Below, one piece after another: positions 59,365-64,000 of a DNA stretch of 64,000 nt. The notes beneath the pieces were generated by a model. It had not been told where the DNA came from. It saw only the letters and a list, made by a program, of their open reading frames with translations, and searched no databases. The stretch spans positions 37,546,777-37,610,776 of the forward strand of contig NC_064764.1 of the NCBI RefSeq assembly GCF_011397635.1, read 5' to 3'. This stretch comes from Epinephelus fuscoguttatus. Taxonomy: Eukaryota; Chordata; Actinopteri; Perciformes; Serranidae. The stretch's first letter is position 1. Each line of letters starts with the position of its first letter. The translations under genes were made by a program, and so were the position numbers.

Positions 59365-60050
59365 TCAGGTTGAGGTGGGGATGAGAGCATCTCCAAGTCT
59401 GAGTCCATGGTTCTCTGCCAGAAAATGATGGGTTGCCCCACTGTGTTGGGAGAGAGTTGCTACACCCCAAGTGAGGGAGTTCAAGTATCTTGGGGTCTTG
59501 GTCACGAGTGAGCGGTTAAATGGAGCGGGAGGTGGACAGGCGGCCTGGAGTGGTGTTGCGCCAGACCATTGTGGTGAAGAGGGAGCTGAGCCAAAAGGCA
59601 AAGCTTTAGATTTACTGATTCATCTACGTCCAAGTCCTCATGGTCATGAGCTCTGGGTAGTGGCTGAAAGAATAAGATCTCGGAAACAAGTGGCTGAAAT
59701 GAGTTTCCTCTGTGGGGTGTCTGGGCACAGCCTGGGGGGAGGAGCTCAGACATCCTGAGGGAGCTCGGAGTAGAGCCGCTGCTCCTTCATGTCAAAAGTG
59801 GCCAGTTGAAGTGGTTCAACATCTGATCAGGTTCCTCCTGGGTGTCTCCTTTTAGAGGTGTTCCAGGTTTGTCCTACTAGTAGGAGGCCCCGGGGCAGAC
59901 CCAGAACACACTGGAGGAGTTAATACATCTCGAACGCCTCAGTATGCCCTAGGAGGAGCTGGAAAGTGTTTCTGGAAAGCATCAAGGGATGTCTTGAGTA
60001 CTTTGTTCAGCCTGCGACCCGACCTCGGATAAGTGGTTGAAAATGAATGG
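59365..60050 (+). mobile_element. LINE 3' fragment (Rex3/RTE-like), reverse-transcriptase C-terminus
   Basis: The plus strand reads, with frameshifts, REFKYLGVLVTSE, then HGHELWVVAERIRSRKQVAE, MSFLCGVSGHSLGG and later RRPRGRPRTHWRS-like sequence. It ends GACCTCGGATAAGTGGTTGA followed by AAATGAATGG. The YGHELWV-ER-RSR-Q-AEMSFLRRV-G motif and the GGATAAGCGG-AGAAAATG end are hallmarks of Rex3-type RTE elements in fish. It is truncated at the 5' side and dead. Confidence 0.8.
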
Positions 60051-60054
60051 CTGC

Positions 60055-60435
60055 TGATGATTGGTTTAGGTGTCACATGGGACATGAACAGCAGTCTCCT
60101 GGGTGAAAGTCCTGTGTTTGTTTGCCCCATCCATCCACCCAAACCTCCTCCCTGAGAGGACTTTGTTGCTCTTAATACTATGTCACGTGACTTCCTCCTT
60201 TGTACCTGTCATGATTAGCATGGCCACTAGAGATAGCCATCTGACAACCAATAATGACCAGTTAATGGGCTGATCACGACCTTCTGAAGCTGGTGGCTGG
60301 TTACTTGTTACGTGAGGGCTTAGGAGATAATTTATTACTTAAGAAAGTCTGTTTTCAGTGTTTGGATCTTTCTCTAATCTGTGCTGTTTTTGTAAATATT
60401 GGATTATTTGGCCTCTGCGACCTGGCCTCAGGTCA
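60055..60435 (+). repeat. Dispersed repeat, second copy of the 36840-37205 family
   Basis: It shares GGTGTCACATGGGACATGAAC, GACTTCCTCCTTTGTACC, AGCTGGTGGCTGGTTACTTG and TCTCTAATCTGTGCTGTTTT with the copy at 36.8 kb. It directly follows the LINE 3' end, so it may be LINE-linked. It is followed by a short GAATGGATGGATGG tail (60456-60469). Confidence 0.65.
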
Positions 60436-60469
60436 GCGCATGAAAATGAATAGATGAATGGATGGATGG

Positions 60470-61058
60470 GTTGATAGCATAGCACGCTCAAATCATAGAT
60501 AGAAACAGTATTGACCTGCAGCATGTTAGCTGTCTGTGTCTGTTGGAACCGAAATTATGTTACAAGCTACTTTTTAATACCCACGCAGATATTAGACTGA
60601 TCAAATTTTTCATGTCTCCAGAAGGACACCAATGTTGAGGCCAGAAAGATAAAACAGTGAGCTCATACAGTATGTATTCACTAGCAAAGATGAATTTAAC
60701 TTTCAGTAACTGAAATGCTAAACATTTGAGAGAGCCTACAAAACAGAGAGATGAGGGAGACAGAAAGAGAAACCTGGGTATTTTCTTTCCAAACATCATT
60801 TGTTGAAATGTGTTCATCTGTGAGTATGATTTGCCGCCACACCTTCAGGCAGTTGTAAGCTCTCTCCATGTTGATGTTGTCAGCTCGTTTCATATTTTCA
60901 GGATAATTTAGAAATAGCAAACAGCAGGAATGTGACCCGCAGTGTGTCTTCATTAAAAAAGAGGTCAGAGGAATCAGAGCGTGCATCTGATTTCATGTAG
61001 ATCTGATCTGAGTCATCATCAACTGCATACATTTAAAAAAAAAAAACAGCAGTAATAT

Positions 61059-61096
<38 letters not shown>

Positions 61097-61339
61097 CTCT
61101 GCCCTGTCCTCAGGCCAGAGGAGGCAGCCCTCCAACTAGGTCACAGCTAACAGGACATCAGATGGCTGACGGAAAGGAGAGGGAGAAAATAAGAGATGTA
61201 ATGAGGAGGAGGATGTGATGAAGAGAGGGAGGGGAGGAAAGAGACGTTAAACTGGGAAAGAAAAGATTTATAGTTTTAGTTCAGGTGTTTCTGCACCTGT
61301 GCGTGTCGAGAGTCCCTCTGTGTCTGATGTTATGCTACA
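60470..61339. repeat. abi2 intron 1 with a (GT)17 microsatellite
   Basis: (GT)n occupies 61061-61095. A purine-rich stretch (GGAAAGGAGAGGGAGAAAAT, AGGAGGAGG) lies at 61170-61265. No gene. Confidence 0.6.
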
Positions 61340-61485
61340 TGTTAGAGGTGGAGAGTACACAGATGTTTTACTTTACTAAATGTAGTATCAACATTGTGTT
61401 GAAATACTCTGTTAGAAGTCATAGTCGTGCGTTTAAATTCTTACTGAGTATCAAAATATACTTAAAGTACCAAACGCAAATGTAG
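61340..61485 (+). repeat. Dispersed repeat, AAGTAC family, degraded
   Basis: GAGGTGGAGAGTACACAGATG, TTTTACTTTACTAAATGTAG and AAATATACTTAAAGTACCAA resemble the copies at 17533 and 48135. Confidence 0.4.
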
Positions 61486-62186
61486 TCATGCACAGTGGCT
61501 CATTTCAGAATAATATGTATCATGTTATTGGATTATAATTATTGATGTAATGTGTTCATCACTAATGTTGGAGCTGCTAAAGATGGAGCTAATATTAGAG
61601 ACTTTATATAACGATGGGTTGTTCAGATTCAGACAACTTTATTGATCCCACCACAGGTTGCCTTTCACACATACTGTAACGTGATATACAGTAACATGTA
61701 GACACATAAATATATGAGTAAAAAAATGAAAACAAATCAAAAATGTGCCAAGGAGATCAGTGGATTAAAGGAATCCAGAAATAAATGATAAAAAGTTAAT
61801 AGACTGATTTATGATTGGGACTGTTGAATCCAAAATCGGATCCTCCAGGATTTCGCAGGCTTTTTTCGGGATTGTTACGGCCTAAATGCCTGATTTCATG
61901 GCTGCTTTTCTGAAAAACTGCGATGAAAGTTGCGATGTTTTAGGCATATTTGTTGCGAAAAAATTGCAGGAGACAGTGAAAATTTCAGAAAAGTTGCATT
62001 TTTTTGTTTTGGTTTGTTTTTTTGGTTTTTTTTGCTATGTTTTGTGCCAACTATTATTAAATTAATAAAACATAATTTATTCGTTTTTTTATGTTTCATT
62101 TGCATTTGTTTTGGTTGTTTTGATCGCAGTGTTTTTGGTGAACACTGTGCGAAGAGTTGGAATATTCATGTTAAATATTTAGTTTA
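61486..62186. other. abi2 intron 1, no feature recognised
   Basis: AT-rich. The frame at 61930-62190 is phenylalanine-rich and arises from T runs. No gene. Confidence 0.4.
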
Positions 62187-62194
62187 TTGATAAC

Positions 62195-62554
62195 TAGGGT
62201 TGCAACACTCTGAGATTTTCACGGCACGATGATGCTCTCAGAAAGTATCACGATATTGCAGAGTTATTATTATTATCAGGATCAGCCAGGACGACCCTTA
62301 AAGGAATGAAAATGAAAGGGTTATTTTTTTGTTTAAATAAATGTTTTATTACTATAATTTAAACTTGAAACCATATTCGTAATGGAAGTTTGTGTAGTAG
62401 GTCTCCCTACAGAAAATAACTCAAATAAAGGGGAGAATCTCCGTCCAGTTGCATTTATTTTTCAGTATTGTAGATAAGCACGCGTACACGGTATGATAAC
62501 CATCAACTTTTATATCACAATATGCCTTAAAACCTGTATATTGCTGCAACCCTA
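62195..62554. mobile_element. hAT-like miniature transposon with 8-bp target duplication
   Basis: The ends TAGGGTTGCAACACTCTGAG and, reverse-complemented, TAGGGTTGCAGCAATATACA share TAGGGTTGCA. The flanks TTGATAAC (62187-62194) and TTGATAAA (62555-62562) differ only in the last base. It is 360 bp and contains ATCACGATATTG/ATATCACAATATG inverted words. No coding. Confidence 0.78.
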
Positions 62555-62562
62555 TTGATAAA

Positions 62563-63895
62563 ATAATAAAAAATCTTGGTTAGTATTCACTTCTCTCTGC
62601 TCAGTTTCAGACAATATATATTATATTTTTCAACCTGCAAAGTAACTAAAGCTGTTAAATAAGTGTAGTGTTGTAAAAAATGTAGTGCGGTAGAAGTAAA
62701 GAGTCGAATCTTTAATGATTTTAAATTCACAGATTCACATAGTAGATATCTGGGTGTCATTGATAAAGTTGACGAGATTGAAAAGGTAGAACTCAACAAT
62801 GAGTGCACAGCAGCAGCTGGATGGTGCACACACTCATGTTCATCTGCAATAATGACAAGCATTTAGGTGTATTTAGGATTTCTATAATTTAATAATTAGC
62901 TTTGCAAAATGAGCATAGTGTGAATACGTAGCAAGCCTTTAGCCAGAGACTTATTTTACCAACCTCTAGCGCACACAAACTGGTCAAATGACACGTAGCT
63001 CACAGGTCTCCAGAACGTGCGCCAGACTTCAAAGGCAATTTATGTAGTCGCCAGATAATGTAATTGTAATGTCAGGGTCCTCCACGTGATGCTATGAGGC
63101 CCAAAAGACTTTTCCCCTCGAGTTAAATTGTGAAAGTGACGTATGTAAATCGCTGGATACATTTATTTTGAGTGTCAAAACCCCTGCAAAGTGACTCATT
63201 TCACTGTCAGAATGTAATCCATTCTGTCCAATAACATTTGGTAAGTCAAGAAGAGTTGCAAGATCAAATCATTTTATCCTCATTCAAGTTAGCGGAGCGC
63301 TGCTCAGCTTGCTGAAGGGCACCTGCTTTATGGGCCCAACGATGCAGAAGATCTAGGTAATGTCATACCCAGGATGTCAAACTCTTTAGGTTTCATGCAC
63401 CACTGAACAACTTTCCGCCCCACCTCCAACACTGTATCCAGTTTTCTTTATACATCCATGGTACCTCATTGCTTTACAGAACGGTGATGAAAGTAACAAT
63501 ATCCTGTTTCACGTCTAAAGATCTGCACCAATACAGCATCATGCAGAATGGTGGTTTCCCTGCTGCAGCAGAGACGATGTTTCTCCATACATGATGTTGT
63601 AAACACTTTTTCCTTCTGCAGGATACAAACTCTCATTCCTTTTTGTCCAGTCAGGTAGTGATCTTCATCAAGACCTGTTAGCATAACCATCAGTTATGTT
63701 TCATACTGCACCGTGTCTGGGGCCGGAGGTGTTGTGGTGTTTCAGGATGTCGCACAGCTGAGACTACACACTGTAAACGATCATCATCGTTCTGTCACTG
63801 TGTCACAGTCTGTTGTTCCTGTATCAGAAGTCAAACTGACACAAGAGACGAGTGCTCCTTCAGAGAAAACCTGACAGCTCTGCATTCACAAAACC

Positions 63896-63898
<3 letters not shown>
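62563..63898. other. abi2 intron 1, no feature recognised
   Basis: No exon, RNA gene or transposon ends are seen. Short frames only. Confidence 0.4.

Positions 63899-63934
<36 letters not shown>
63899..63934 (+). repeat. (GT)n microsatellite
   Basis: GT run near the window end, ending in GTGTTTGTAAGCG. Confidence 0.9.
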
Positions 63935-63937
<3 letters not shown>

Positions 63938-64000
63938 TAAGCGAGAGACACACATTGGTGTCAGTGTGTTTCTTGTCAACCTCGGGCATGAATGAGTTTG

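Overview
This is nuclear genomic DNA from a bony fish, most likely a spiny-rayed (percomorph) teleost. The genes are multi-exon with canonical GT-AG introns. There is an intact teleost-type olfactory receptor gene, tRNA-derived SINEs and fragments of fish LINEs, many hAT and PIF/Harbinger-type miniature transposons, and abundant (TG)n microsatellites. No species can be named from the window alone.

Layout. Positions 1-2000 are non-coding, with one RFX-type palindrome. An intact one-exon olfactory receptor lies on the minus strand (2007-2939). Positions 3400-13000 are a transposon graveyard. From about 13.3 to 33.6 kb on the plus strand is mpp4, the retinal membrane-associated guanylate kinase of the p55 family. 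I could assemble 20 coding exons with continuous phase, giving 608 residues (L27-L27-PDZ-SH3-guanylate kinase-like). From about 39.0 to 47.07 kb on the plus strand is tmem237, a four-pass protein of the ciliary transition zone (10 coding exons, 374 residues). At 48704-48820 is coding exon 1 of an Abl-interactor gene, best matched to abi2; its first intron runs past the window end and holds only repeats and mobile elements.

The order mpp4 - tmem237 - abi2 matches the human 2q33 block (MPP4/ALS2CR5, TMEM237/ALS2CR4, ABI2), so this is conserved synteny. The genes are not a functional operon. mpp4 and tmem237 both act in ciliated or photoreceptor cells, while abi2 belongs to the WAVE actin-regulatory complex.

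The most unusual items are these. (1) An unrecognised three-exon, Pro/Ser-rich coding unit (22900-25072) lies inside an mpp4 intron on the same strand; its phase would allow splicing to the mpp4 L27 exons. (2) Four consecutive in-frame mini/micro-exons (18, 42, 21 and 39 nt) encode the SH3-GK linker of mpp4. (3) A 1.56 kb near-palindromic foldback element has a trapped exon fragment and a perfect 28-bp hairpin at its centre. (4) Transposons nested in transposons have readable target-site duplications. (5) A T6C(TG)20 tract forms the 3' splice site of a tmem237 exon. (6) A 1.1 kb pentanucleotide array sits directly beside an mpp4 mini-exon. All exon models come from reading splice signals and protein similarity by eye; nothing was aligned by computer.
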